A stretch of DNA of 64,000 nt, taken from positions 34,859 through 98,858 of the forward strand of contig CALKJZ010000003.1 of the NCBI GenBank assembly GCA_937995515.1, read 5' to 3'. Shown piece after piece: positions 1 through 8,506 of this stretch. Source of the DNA: an uncultured Sphingomonadaceae bacterium (GTDB taxonomy: Bacteria > Pseudomonadota > Alphaproteobacteria > Sphingomonadales > Sphingomonadaceae). The position numbers and the translations under genes were made by a program. Every line of letters starts with the position of its first letter. Within the stretch, counting starts at the first letter, position 1. The notes below the pieces were generated by a model that ran no database searches, was not told the origin of the DNA, and saw only the letters and a list, made by a program, of their open reading frames with translations.

Positions 1-1
1 C

Positions 2-316
2 CGCTGGCGCAACGGCATCATCAACCTGCCTCTGAACCACGAGCTTTCCGACCGGCAGATCATCAACGTGACACAGGCGGGCAGTGACAGCTGGGCCGAG
101 CAGATCGGCGATGCGGCCGCCTGGCTCGCCGACGAGGCGGCGCGGCAGGGCGCAGGCCGGCTGCTGCCCCTTCAGCTCACCCCCTACATCATCGGCCTGC
201 CCTACCGCGTGGGCGCGCTCGAGCGCCTGCTCGACCTGCTCCGTTCGCGCGGCGACTGCTGGTTCGCAGCCGGTGGCGCGATTGTAGCCGAATGGGCGCG
301 CCAGCAGCCCGGCTGA
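2..316 (+). CDS. polysaccharide deacetylase family protein, C-terminal part only
   Basis: The reading frame is open from the left edge (codon phase begins at base 2) and stops with TGA at 314-316, so only about the last 104 residues are present. The order of motifs (LPLNHELSD, then SWAEQIGD, then LLPLQLTPYIIGLPYR, then CWFAAGGAIV) follows the same C-terminal plan as the complete PuuE-like deacetylase at 53397-54275, where a long hydrophobic strand and a short region allowing a terminal helix come last. Members of this family hydrolyse N-acyl or cyclic amide bonds on a TIM-like NodB fold using a metal site that lies upstream of this window. The substrate cannot be judged from this piece. It converges on the next gene with only three bases between the stops. 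Confidence 0.7.
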   Translation, partial: RWRNGIINLPLNHELSDRQIINVTQAGSDSWAEQIGDAAAWLADEAARQGAGRLLPLQLTPYIIGLPYRVGALERLLDLLRSRGDCWFAAGGAIVAEWARQQPG

Positions 317-325
317 GCCTCAGCC
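311..325. terminator. hairpin formed by two convergent stop codons
   Basis: GGCTGA, loop GCC, TCAGCC gives a perfect 6-bp stem in which the left arm ends in the TGA of the plus-strand gene and the right arm begins with the TGA of the minus-strand gene. There is no U-tract. It may act as a shared weak terminator or simply reflect the convergent stops. Confidence 0.35.
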
Positions 326-1099
326 AAGCTGGCCGAGCGGCGAGCGGCGGGCGGCCTCGCGCCGCGCGGCGGCCACGTCGCCCTGGCGCAGCAGCGGCAG
401 GACGGCGCGGGCCTGGGCCTGCACCAGCCGCTCGAACCCGTCGGCGGCGCGCGCCCGGTCGGCGCGCTCGAGCAGCGCCTCGGCGCGCCGCGCATTGCCG
501 GGATCGAGCGCCAGCGCGGTAAACGCGAAGAAGGTGGGGATGACGGGGCCAGGCGGATCAAGCGCCATGGCCTGCCCGAACGACGCCTCGAAGCCCTGCC
601 GGCTGGCGCCGAGCGCGGTGCCGGCGACCAGCCGTCCAAGCGTCGCCACCGCCTCGCCGTGCCAGCCGCCGAGCGCGGCGTGGGCAAGCGCATTTTGCGG
701 GTCGCGCGCGATGGCGGCTTCGAACGCGCGCCGCGCTTCGCGCGCAAGGCCCGGCGAGTTCCTGAGCTTGGCGCGGTAGCCGGTGGCGATGGCGCGCTGC
801 AGCCGCGCCTCGGTATTGCCGGGCTCGAGCGCAAGCGCGCGGTCGAAGAAGGCCTCGGCCCGTTCCAGGAGCGCCTCGGCGCGGGCACGGTCGCGCGCGG
901 CCCAGGCGGCCTCGGTCGAGGCGGCGCGGCCTGCGGCAATGAGCGCGGCCGCGCCTGCTGCGCCCTCGCCGGCGGCGACCGCCTCGGCAAAGCGGCCCTG
1001 TGCAAACAGCGCCCCGGCATCGGCCGCGTGCGCTTCCGGTGCGGCAACGACGAGGCCAAGGAGCGCGCCGGGGATGAGCCGGGCCTTCATCCCCCGCAT
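320..1099 (-). CDS. secreted TPR-repeat protein
   Basis: A 259-residue protein with a hydrophobic N-terminal segment (about residues 5-25, ending AHA) that looks like a signal peptide, followed by degenerate tetratricopeptide repeats rich in Ala, Arg and Glu. Repeats of the pattern AEALLERAEAFFDRALALEPGN and FEAAIARDPQNALAHAALGGW are clear near residues 75-150 and again near 180-230. It is probably a periplasmic scaffold; no catalytic residues are visible. Its ATG overlaps the TGA of lysK (TGATG), so it is almost certainly translated from the lysK transcript. A second possible start, MKARLIPG, lies three codons downstream. Function is unknown. Confidence 0.75.
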   Translation of the reverse strand: MRGMKARLIPGALLGLVVAAPEAHAADAGALFAQGRFAEAVAAGEGAAGAAALIAAGRAASTEAAWAARDRARAEALLERAEAFFDRALALEPGNTEARLQRAIATGYRAKLRNSPGLAREARRAFEAAIARDPQNALAHAALGGWHGEAVATLGRLVAGTALGASRQGFEASFGQAMALDPPGPVIPTFFAFTALALDPGNARRAEALLERADRARAADGFERLVQAQARAVLPLLRQGDVAAARREAARRSPLGQLG

Positions 1100-2709
1100 C
1101 AGGCGGGCTCTGCCTCGAGCGCGGAGGCAATCAACGAGCGGGTTTCGGCAATGCCGAACAGCGCGATGAAACTGCCCATGCGCGGCCCCTCGGAGGTGCC
1201 GAGCAGCACCTCGTAGAGCGCCTGGAACCAGGCCCTGAGCGGCTGGAAGCCGTGACGCTTGCCGATCTCGTAGATCTCGAACTGGATGGCTTCGGCATCC
1301 GCGTCCGGGTGGGCGCAGAGCCAGCGGTCGAGCTCGGCGATGGCGGCGCGCTCGCGCGCGTCGGGGGCGCGGCGGCGGAGCATGGGCGCGACATGGTCGC
1401 GGTGGAAGGCGAGCGCATTGTCGAGCATCCGGGCCAGCCGCGGGTCGGAATCCGGGTCGACCCCGGGGGCGTGGCGGCGGATGCTCGAGGCGAGCACGCG
1501 GTGATCCACCGGCCCGAGGCCGGAGACGAGATTGAGGAGCATGGCATAGGAGACAGGCGGAGGCGGGGGCGGGCGACCACCGTGGACATGGAAGGCCGGG
1601 TTGCCCAGCCGCTCCCTTGCCGGCTGGGTGGCAAAGGCGGCGCAGAACCGCTCATAATCCTCCATCGCGCGCGGGATCACGCCAAGATGCAGCTTCTTGG
1701 CCGCGCGGGGCTGCTGGAACATGTAGAGCGCGAGGCTTTCCGGCGGGGCATAGGCCAGCCATTCCTCGACGGTGAGGCCATTGCCCCTCGTCTTGGAGAT
1801 CTTGCCGCCCGCCTCGTCGAGGAACAGCTCGTAGGTGAACCCCTCGGGCGGGCGGCCGCCAAGGATGCGCGCGATCCGTGAGGAAAGGGTGACCGAGTCG
1901 ATGAGGTCCTTGCCCGCCATCTCGTAATCGACCCCCAGCGCCACCCAGCGCATCGCCCAGTCCACCTTCCACTGGCACTTGGCGTGGCCGCCGGTGACCG
2001 GGGTCACCCGCGTCTCGCCGGTCTCCGGATCCTTCCACGCGATCGTGCCGGCGGCCACGTCGCGGTCGAGGATCGGCACCTGCAGCACCCGCCCGGTGCG
2101 CGGGCACAGCGGCAGGAAGGGGGCGTAGGTCGCGCGGCGCTCGGGCCCGAGCGTGGGCAGCACCACCTCGATCACCTCGTCGTAGTGGGCAAGCACGGCA
2201 AGGAGGGTGGTGTCGAACCGGCCGGAGCGGTAGCATTCAGTGGCCGAGAGGAACGCATAGTCGAAGCCGAAGCGGTCGAGGAATGCCATCAGGCGCGCAT
2301 TGTTGTGCGCGCCGAAGCTCGCGTGGGTTCCAAACGGGTCGGGAACGGCGGTGAGCGGCCGGTCGAGGTGCGCTGCCAGCACTTCCTGCCGGGGCAGGCC
2401 GGGCGGCACCTTGCGCATCCCGTCCATATCGTCGGAAAAGGCGACAAGGCGGGTGGGAACCCCGGGGCAGAGCAGCTCGAAGGCGCGCCGGACCATGGTC
2501 GTGCGCACGACCTCGCCGAAGGTGCCGATGTGCGGCAGGCCGGAAGGGCCGTAGCCGGTCTCGAACAGGATGCCCGCCTCGGGAAAGCCCCCGGGGTAGC
2601 GCGCGATGAGCTTGCGCGCTTCCTCGAACGGCCAGGCCCTGCTTTCTTGCGCGGCTTCCCGAAGCTCGCGAAGCTCGGCGTCGGAGAAGGAGGCAAGGCC
2701 CGTTTCCAT
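1099..2709 (-). CDS. lysK: lysine--tRNA ligase, class I
   Basis: Charges tRNA-Lys with lysine in the cytoplasm. The 536-residue product is a class I (Rossmann-fold) enzyme, the type used by most alphaproteobacteria in place of class II LysS. The HIGH signature appears as PHIG at residues 59-62 inside GYGPSGLPHIGTFGE, and the KMSKS loop as KISKT at about 303-307 inside GGKISKTRGNGLTVEEW. Length matches the family. The frame stays open far upstream, but the family homology begins at METGLASFSD, so the ATG at 2709 is preferred. That ATG overlaps the ATG of the divergent helicase gene in the palindrome CCATGG, so the lysK promoter must lie inside the helicase gene. The TPR gene is translationally coupled behind it. 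Confidence 0.95.
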   Translation of the reverse strand: METGLASFSDAELRELREAAQESRAWPFEEARKLIARYPGGFPEAGILFETGYGPSGLPHIGTFGEVVRTTMVRRAFELLCPGVPTRLVAFSDDMDGMRKVPPGLPRQEVLAAHLDRPLTAVPDPFGTHASFGAHNNARLMAFLDRFGFDYAFLSATECYRSGRFDTTLLAVLAHYDEVIEVVLPTLGPERRATYAPFLPLCPRTGRVLQVPILDRDVAAGTIAWKDPETGETRVTPVTGGHAKCQWKVDWAMRWVALGVDYEMAGKDLIDSVTLSSRIARILGGRPPEGFTYELFLDEAGGKISKTRGNGLTVEEWLAYAPPESLALYMFQQPRAAKKLHLGVIPRAMEDYERFCAAFATQPARERLGNPAFHVHGGRPPPPPPVSYAMLLNLVSGLGPVDHRVLASSIRRHAPGVDPDSDPRLARMLDNALAFHRDHVAPMLRRRAPDARERAAIAELDRWLCAHPDADAEAIQFEIYEIGKRHGFQPLRAWFQALYEVLLGTSEGPRMGSFIALFGIAETRSLIASALEAEPA

Positions 2710-5491
2710 GGACGACAGATTGCCCAGACCCGCGCTGGTGGCAAGCCATGCGGGCATATGGCAGACCGACGCGGCCGGTCGCGTCGTGGCGATGGGGCCG
2801 GCCGAGGCGGCAGCCGCCGCGGCCGACACGCCGCACCTGATGCTGAATGCGGCCCTCCTTGCTGCGCGGCTGGGCGTGCCGCGCCTGACCGGGCTCGATC
2901 TGCTCGAGCTGTTCGCCTTCGTGGCGCCGGCGCGCTTCATCGTGCCCTCGGCGGCCGGGCTTGCCGGATGGCTCGGCCTCGACGCGCCCGAGGGAGATGC
3001 CGCGGCCGGCCCCTTCCTGCAGCGCGCCGCCTGGGCCCTGCTGGCGGCCATGGCCGCGCCCGGCTGGCCCTTGGAGGGTGCGCACGAGAGTGCGCGCGCG
3101 CTGCAGCGGGCCGGCTGGGTGTGGGCGCCCTTCGTCCTTGCCCGGCTTGGCCCGCCCGCGCGGCCGGCGCCGAGCCTGTTCGATGCCCTGCCGCGCCACG
3201 AGGAGGCGCCGCCGCGGCCTGCGCCACGCGCCTTGGCCATCGAGCCCGAGACGGTGCGCGCCGAGCTGCGGCGGATGCGCGGGCACGCGCGGCCTGCCCG
3301 CCCCGCGCAGGAGGCCTATGCGCTGGCCGCCGCCCACGCCTTCCAGCCGCGCGAAACCCGCAACGGCCCCAACCTCGTGATCGCCGAGGCCGGCACCGGC
3401 ACCGGCAAGACGCTTGGCTATCTTGCGCCGGCCGTGGCCCATGCGCGGCAGACCGGCGGCCAGGTGTGGCTTTCGACCTTCACCCGCGCGCTGCAGCGGC
3501 AGCTGCGCGCCGAGACCCGCGTGAGCCTTGCCGACCTCGAGGCCGTGGGCGCGATCGTGGTGCGCAAGGGGCGGGAGAATTATCTCTGCCTCCTCAACCT
3601 CGAGGATGCCATGCAGGGCGCCTTTGCCGGGCAGGCGGCGGTGTTCGCCCAGCTGGTCGCGCGCTGGGCGCGCCATACCGAAGATGGCGACATGGTGGGC
3701 GGCGACCTGCCGGGCTGGCTCCCCGGCCTGTTCCGCCGCACCGGTGCGCTCCCGGCGCTCACCGACCGGCGCGGCGAGTGCATCCGCGCGGCCTGCCCGC
3801 ACTGGCGCTGCTGCTTCATCGAGCGCAGCGTGGCGGCATCGGGCCGCGCCGACCTCGTGATTGCCAACCACGCGCTGGTGATGGCGAGCTTCGCGCGCGG
3901 CGAGGCGCAGACGCCGCCCCGGCTGGTGTTCGACGAGGGCCATCACCTGTTCGATGCCGCCGATTCGGCCTTTTCGGTGGCGCTGACCGGCGCGGAGGCG
4001 ATCGAGATGCGGCGCTGGTTCCTGGGGCCGGAGGGCGGGCGCCAGCGGCGCGGCGGGCGCCGGCGCGGGCTTGCGGCGCGGCTGATGGACATGGGCAGCC
4101 AGGAGGAGCAGGGCCGGCAGGCGCTGGAGGCGGTGCTCGCCGCCGCGCGGGCGCTCCCCGGCGAGGGCTGGCTCGACCGGCTCTGCGCAGACGAGCCCGA
4201 AGGGCCGGTCGAGCAGCTGCTCGCACGGCTGCGCGCGCAGGTGCTGACCCGCGCCGGGGGCGAGGCGCACGGCTATTCGCTGGAGGCGACGCTGGCCGAT
4301 CCGCTGCCCGGGCTGGTGGAGGCGGCGGGCCAGGCCGGCCATGCGCTCGATCGGCTGTCGCGGGCCGCGGAGGCGCTGCGCCGGGTGCTGGCGCGGCTTG
4401 CGCTCGAGCCGCCCGGCTGGCTCGACCAGCCGGGTCTCGCGCGCCTCGAGGCGGCCGATGCCGGGCTTGCGCTGCGCATCGACCAGCTGGCGGCGTGGCG
4501 GGCGATGCTGGCGCGGCTGGGCGGCCCGCCAGACCCGGAGTTCGTGGACTGGGCGGGCGTGGTGCGCAGCGACGGGCGGGAGCTCGATGCCGGGCTGTTC
4601 CGCCATTGGCTCGACCCGATGAAGCCGCTTGCCGCCGCGGTGCTTGCGCGCGCGCACGGCGTGCTGGTGACATCTGCCACCCTCGGCGACCCGAACGATC
4701 CTTGCGGCGCGGGCGAGGCCGGGCCGGCTGTACGTCGCGGGGAGGGAGGCGGGGAGGGCGGCGGGGAGGGCGGTGCACGGGCCGCAATGGCGGCGGCCGC
4801 GGGTGCGCCGCACCTCGCCGTTGTGCCGCACATCGTGCGCGTGCCAAGCCCGTTCGACCATGGGCGCGCGGCGCGGATCTTCATTGCAACCGATGTCGAG
4901 CGGCGCGACCTCGCCGCCCTCGCCCATGCCCATGCGGTGCTGATCGAGGCCTCGGGCGGCGGCGCGCTGTGCCTCTTTACCGCGATCGCGCGGCTGCGCG
5001 AGGTCCATGCCCGGATCGCCGACCGGCTTGCCCGCAGCGGCCTGCCGCTGTTCGCCCAGCACGTGGACCCGATGGACACGGGCACCCTTGTCGACCATTT
5101 CCGCGCCGATCCGCACGCCTCGCTGATGGGCACCGACGCGCTGCGCGACGGGGTGGACGTGCCCGGCGACTCGCTCAGGCTCATCCTGTTCGAGGGCGTG
5201 CCCTGGTCGCGCCCGACGATCCTCGAGACGGCGCGGCGCGCGGCTTGCGGCGGCCCGGCGCACGAGGACCGAATGGTGCGGCGGCGGCTCGCCCAGGCCT
5301 ATGGGCGGCTGATCCGCCACGAGGCGGACCGGGGCGTGTTCGTGCTGCTGGGGCGGCAGGTGCCCTCGCGGCTGCTTTCGGCCTTTCCGCCGGGCGTGCC
5401 CATCGCGCGCGCCCCGCTTGCCGAGGTGGCCGAGGCCACCGCCGCGTTCCTTGCGCGCGAGGGCATTGCCCCCCGGGCGTCGGCCGTTTAG
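2708..5491 (+). CDS. DinG/XPD-like ATP-dependent DNA helicase
   Basis: A 927-residue superfamily 2 helicase of the DinG/XPD group, which unwinds DNA 5' to 3' with an iron-sulfur domain. Walker A is AEAGTGTGKT (Lys about 234), the DEAH-like box is DEGHH at about 409, and candidate cluster cysteines are Cys294, Cys358, Cys363 and Cys368/369. Helicase motifs V/VI are seen as GVDVPGDS and YGRLIRHE near the C-terminus. About 190 N-terminal residues before Walker A are specific to this subfamily. A low-complexity Gly/Glu stretch (about residues 678-688) interrupts the region after the SATLGDPND motif. The preferred ATG at 2708 overlaps the divergent lysK start; a later internal start is possible. 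A role in repair or R-loop removal is inferred from family only. Confidence 0.88.
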   Translation: MDDRLPRPALVASHAGIWQTDAAGRVVAMGPAEAAAAAADTPHLMLNAALLAARLGVPRLTGLDLLELFAFVAPARFIVPSAAGLAGWLGLDAPEGDAAAGPFLQRAAWALLAAMAAPGWPLEGAHESARALQRAGWVWAPFVLARLGPPARPAPSLFDALPRHEEAPPRPAPRALAIEPETVRAELRRMRGHARPARPAQEAYALAAAHAFQPRETRNGPNLVIAEAGTGTGKTLGYLAPAVAHARQTGGQVWLSTFTRALQRQLRAETRVSLADLEAVGAIVVRKGRENYLCLLNLEDAMQGAFAGQAAVFAQLVARWARHTEDGDMVGGDLPGWLPGLFRRTGALPALTDRRGECIRAACPHWRCCFIERSVAASGRADLVIANHALVMASFARGEAQTPPRLVFDEGHHLFDAADSAFSVALTGAEAIEMRRWFLGPEGGRQRRGGRRRGLAARLMDMGSQEEQGRQALEAVLAAARALPGEGWLDRLCADEPEGPVEQLLARLRAQVLTRAGGEAHGYSLEATLADPLPGLVEAAGQAGHALDRLSRAAEALRRVLARLALEPPGWLDQPGLARLEAADAGLALRIDQLAAWRAMLARLGGPPDPEFVDWAGVVRSDGRELDAGLFRHWLDPMKPLAAAVLARAHGVLVTSATLGDPNDPCGAGEAGPAVRRGEGGGEGGGEGGARAAMAAAAGAPHLAVVPHIVRVPSPFDHGRAARIFIATDVERRDLAALAHAHAVLIEASGGGALCLFTAIARLREVHARIADRLARSGLPLFAQHVDPMDTGTLVDHFRADPHASLMGTDALRDGVDVPGDSLRLILFEGVPWSRPTILETARRAACGGPAHEDRMVRRRLAQAYGRLIRHEADRGVFVLLGRQVPSRLLSAFPPGVPIARAPLAEVAEATAAFLAREGIAPRASAV

Positions 5492-5528
5492 TCCGGCCCC
5501 GGCGCCGGGGTGCGCCACGGGAGGCCGG

Positions 5529-6062
5529 ATGCCCATCTTGACCCTGCTTCGCCATGCCAAGTCGAGCTGGGACGACCCGGTCGAGCGCGATTTCGACCGG
5601 CCGCTCAACGGCCGCGGCTGGCGCGCGGCCGAGCGCATGGGCCGCTACATCGGCGAGGAGGGCCTTCTCTTCGACATGGTGCTGGCCTCGCCGGCGCTGC
5701 GGGTGAAGCAGACGATCGAGGGCGTGGAGCAGGGCCTCGGGCGACGGCTTCACACGCGCTTCGACCGGCGGATCTACATGGCCTCGGGCGTGCTGCTGCT
5801 GGACCTCCTGCAGAACGAGGCCGAAGGTGGGAGGCTGCTGTTGGTGGGGCACAATCCCGGCCTCGAGGACCTTCTGATGCTGCTGGTGCCAGAAGATGGC
5901 GCGCCGCTGCGGCGCGAGGCGGAGCGCAAATATCCAACGGCAACGCTGGCCGAGATCGGCCTCGCCCCCGTGGCCTGGGGCGAGGTGCGCGAGGGAAGCG
6001 GGACACTCAGCCGCTTCGTGCGCCCGCGCGACCTCGACCCGTCGCTGGGGCCGGATGCATGA
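5529..6062 (+). CDS. SixA-like histidine phosphatase
   Basis: A 177-residue member of the histidine phosphatase superfamily (RHG branch). The phosphate-binding Arg8-His9 pair occurs in LLRHAKSSWDD, and the second catalytic His in LLLVGHNPGLEDLL at about residue 101. SixA-type enzymes remove phosphate from phosphohistidine proteins; the actual substrate here is unknown. The start is set by the Shine-Dalgarno-like GGGAGG at 5518-5523, about six bases ahead of the ATG, and by the family N-terminus. Its stop overlaps the next start (ATGA at 6059-6062), so the two are coupled, and it follows the helicase by 37 bases. Confidence 0.88.
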   Translation: MPILTLLRHAKSSWDDPVERDFDRPLNGRGWRAAERMGRYIGEEGLLFDMVLASPALRVKQTIEGVEQGLGRRLHTRFDRRIYMASGVLLLDLLQNEAEGGRLLLVGHNPGLEDLLMLLVPEDGAPLRREAERKYPTATLAEIGLAPVAWGEVREGSGTLSRFVRPRDLDPSLGPDA

Positions 6063-6667
6063 CCCGCGCGGTGCCGCTTGTCCCGCTCGCCACGCTGCTG
6101 GCGCTTCTTGCCGGTGCGTGCGTCCATGCCGGCGGGGCCGCGCCGCCGGCCCCGGGCCGGCCTGCGGCTGCCGGTGTCGAGGTGCCCGCCGAGCGGGTGC
6201 CGACCGACATCCGCCGGCTGACCATCCTCGTGCGCGACATGGAGGCAAGCCTTAGGCTCTACCGCGACGTGATGGGGCTTCGCGTCAACTATGATGCGGA
6301 GCTGACCACCTCGGGGGTGGCGCTGCCCGCCGGCGTGCCGGGCAACAGGGTGCGGCTGGTGCTGCTGAACGGCAATGACCCCTGGATCGGCTGGATCGGG
6401 CTGATGCAGTATCTCGATCCGCCGCTGCCCGACCCAGGCCCGCCGCCGACCCGGCTCGGGATCGGCGGGCACGTGCTGGTGACCAACACCGACGATGCCG
6501 TCAAGCGCTGCGCGATGGCGCGCGACGTGCCGGGCGTGCGCTTTACCGCCGAGGCACGGCTGCAGACCTATCCCGGGCGCGGCGGCGGCCCGCCGATCCG
6601 CGTGATGGGGTGCAATTTCTTCGATCCTGACGGCACCTTCATCGAGCTGAACCAGATCCTCGACTGA
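6059..6667 (+). CDS. VOC-family (glyoxalase-like) protein with an export signal
   Basis: A 202-residue protein. Residues 1-22 form a hydrophobic signal ending near LLAGACVHAGG, which resembles a lipobox but has Ala instead of Leu at -3, so lipidation is uncertain. From residue 45 onward there is a vicinal oxygen chelate domain: IRRLTILVRDMEASLRLYRDVMGLRV, then GIGGHVLVTNTDDAV, and the terminal FFDPDGTFIELNQ typical of glyoxalase/bleomycin-resistance folds. Candidate metal ligands are the His in GGHVLV and the Glu in FIELNQ. Envelope placement is inferred. The start overlaps the stop of the SixA-like gene. Confidence 0.8.
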   Translation: MTRAVPLVPLATLLALLAGACVHAGGAAPPAPGRPAAAGVEVPAERVPTDIRRLTILVRDMEASLRLYRDVMGLRVNYDAELTTSGVALPAGVPGNRVRLVLLNGNDPWIGWIGLMQYLDPPLPDPGPPPTRLGIGGHVLVTNTDDAVKRCAMARDVPGVRFTAEARLQTYPGRGGGPPIRVMGCNFFDPDGTFIELNQILD

Positions 6668-6687
6668 GCCGCAGCACCGGCAGGCGT

Positions 6688-6713
6688 TTGCCGTTGGCGG
6701 CTGCCGGGCTAAG
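6688..6713 (+). promoter_or_regulatory. promoter of alr, leaderless geometry
   Basis: TTGCCG at 6688-6693, spacer 14, GCTAAG at 6708-6713, then exactly 8 bases to the ATG at 6722. This matches the alphaproteobacterial housekeeping consensus (TTGAC ... GCTAN) and places the transcript start at or next to the ATG. Confidence 0.55.
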
Positions 6714-6721
6714 TGGGCTTC

Positions 6722-7753
6722 ATGCTTGCTTCGCCTGCACTCCGGCTGGTGCTCGACGGGGAGGCGCTTGCGGCCAACTGGCGCTGGTATCAGGGGCGCG
6801 CGGGCGTGCCCGCTGCGGCTGCGGTCAAGGCCGATGCCTATGGGCTGGGCGCGCGCGAGGTGGTGAAACGGCTGTTCGCCGCCGGCTGCCGCACCTTTGC
6901 CGTTTCCACCTGGGCCGAGGCCGAGGCGCTCGGGCGGCCGCCGGGGGAGGCGGCGGTGCTGGTGCTGCACGGCTTCTGCGGCGCCGACATGCCGGCCGCT
7001 GCAACCATGCCCTGGGCGCGGCCTGTCCTCAACACGCCCGCGCAGGTGGGCGCGTGGAAGGCGGAGTTTCCCGGCCGGCCCGCCGACCTGATGGTGGAGA
7101 CCGGCATGAACCGGCTTGGCGTGGGCGTGCACGAACTGGGGCTCGCCGAGGGGCTGCGGCTGGTAACCGTGCACGGCCACCTTGCAACCGCCGACATTCC
7201 CGACCACCCGATGGCCGAGGTGCAGCGCGTGCGCTTCGTGCAGGTGGCGGGCGCGCTGCCGGGGGTGGCAGCGGCGCTCGCCAACTCGGCCGGCGTGTGC
7301 CGCGGCCGGCAGTTCAGCTTCGATCTCGTGCGCCCGGGCCTCGGCCTCTACGGGGGGCGGCCGCACCCGGCCGCCGAGCCGCGCCCGGTGGTGCGCCCAG
7401 AGGCGCGGGTGCTCCAGCTGCGCACCGTGGCCGAGGGCGAGCCCGTGGGCTATGGCGCCGCCTGGGTGGCCCGGCGCCCGGCGCGGATCGCCACCATCAA
7501 CCTCGGCTATGCCGATGGCCTGCTGCGCGCGCTGGGGCCGCACCTGCGCTTCCGAGCGGGCGGCCGCGCCGTGCCGGTGGCGGGGCGCATCTCGATGGAC
7601 CTGATCGCGCTCGACGTGACCGGGGCGGAGGTCGGCGAGGGCGACTGGGTGGCGCTCGACTTCGACCTGCCGCAGCTGGAGGCGGCAAGCGGGGTGAGCC
7701 AGTATGAGCTCCTCGCCCTGCTGTCGCGGCGCTACGCCCGCATCTGGAGCTGA
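6722..7753 (+). CDS. alr: alanine racemase
   Basis: PLP enzyme that interconverts L- and D-alanine to supply peptidoglycan. The 343-residue product carries the PLP lysine in [11 protein letters not shown] (Lys36), GHLATAD, the PLP-binding loop near RPGLGLYGG, and the C-terminal [10 protein letters not shown] and [13 protein letters not shown] motifs. It is a little shorter than typical 360-residue Alr proteins but no key motif is missing. A GTG at 6713 is in frame, but the ATG at 6722 fits both the family and the promoter lying 8 bases upstream. It stands alone between the VOC gene and the fasciclin gene. Confidence 0.93.
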   Translation: MLASPALRLVLDGEALAANWRWYQGRAGVPAAAAVKADAYGLGAREVVKRLFAAGCRTFAVSTWAEAEALGRPPGEAAVLVLHGFCGADMPAAATMPWARPVLNTPAQVGAWKAEFPGRPADLMVETGMNRLGVGVHELGLAEGLRLVTVHGHLATADIPDHPMAEVQRVRFVQVAGALPGVAAALANSAGVCRGRQFSFDLVRPGLGLYGGRPHPAAEPRPVVRPEARVLQLRTVAEGEPVGYGAAWVARRPARIATINLGYADGLLRALGPHLRFRAGGRAVPVAGRISMDLIALDVTGAEVGEGDWVALDFDLPQLEAASGVSQYELLALLSRRYARIWS

Positions 7754-7899
7754 GCGCCCGGGCCTCGGCCCGACGGGCTGATTGCGGGCCTCCGGCACGA
7801 CGAGGCGAGACGATTTGCCCCGCATCCTGCCCTCGAAGCGCGGCCGGCGGACCCTATGTGCAAGCCCCGGCCGCGATGGCCATCGGAGGAGTGACAGGC

Positions 7900-8463
7900 A
7901 TGCATGTCAGGGCATTGATGCTGGGCGCCGCGCTGGCGCTTGGGGCCCCTGCGCTTGCGCAGGGCATGAACGCGCGAATGCTTGGCGGCGCCGCCGCCAG
8001 CAGCGCCGAGACGATCGTTGCAAACCTTGCGCGCTCGGCCGACCACACGACACTGGTGGCGGCCGTCAGGGCCGCGGGGCTGGCCGACACGCTGAACGCC
8101 GCAGGACCGTTTACGCTGTTCGCACCGACCAACGCGGCGTTCGCAAAGCTTCCGGCCGGCACGGTCGAGACGCTGCTGAAGCCGGAGAACAGGAGCCAGC
8201 TCGCCGCCATCCTTGCCTATCACGCGGTTGCTGGCCAGCAGCTGATGGCCGCCAGCCTCGTGGAGGCCGCAGGACGGGGCGGCGGCAGCGCGCAGCTGAC
8301 AACCGTGCAGGGCGGTGCGCTCACCGGTCGCACAGAGGGGCCGAATGCGGTCTTTCTCGTCGACGGGCGGGGCAACCGCGCGAATGTGGTTGCGGCCGAT
8401 GTCGTTGGATCGAACGGTGTCATCCACGTGATCGACACCGTGCTGCTGCCGCCCGCGCAGTAA
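7900..8463 (+). CDS. secreted fasciclin-domain protein
   Basis: A 187-residue protein with a signal peptide (about residues 1-22, ending ALAQG) followed by one fasciclin (FAS1) domain: [16 protein letters not shown], then [17 protein letters not shown] (the conserved H1 box), then [10 protein letters not shown], and the second conserved box [17 protein letters not shown]1 domains mediate adhesion at the cell surface or in the periplasm. The start is chosen because GGAGGA at 7885-7890 sits nine bases ahead of this ATG; a longer frame from 7858 lacks a ribosome site and would bury the signal peptide. Confidence 0.88.
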   Translation: MHVRALMLGAALALGAPALAQGMNARMLGGAAASSAETIVANLARSADHTTLVAAVRAAGLADTLNAAGPFTLFAPTNAAFAKLPAGTVETLLKPENRSQLAAILAYHAVAGQQLMAASLVEAAGRGGGSAQLTTVQGGALTGRTEGPNAVFLVDGRGNRANVVAADVVGSNGVIHVIDTVLLPPAQ

Positions 8464-8473
8464 CGGGCGGGTC

Positions 8474-8506
8474 GCCGCGGCCCGGGCTTCAGCCCCCGGC
8501 CGCGGC
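8474..8506. terminator. strong GC hairpin between convergent genes
   Basis: GCCGCGGCC (8474-8482) pairs perfectly with GGCCGCGGC (8498-8506), with a loop that contains the stop codon of the minus-strand ABC gene. It lies 11 bases after the fasciclin stop, so it could act in both directions. No U-tract is present. Confidence 0.5.

Noticed and set aside
2237..5638. Long minus-strand frame across the helicase
   Set aside because: Antisense to the helicase, which has Walker A, DEGHH and cluster cysteines in order.
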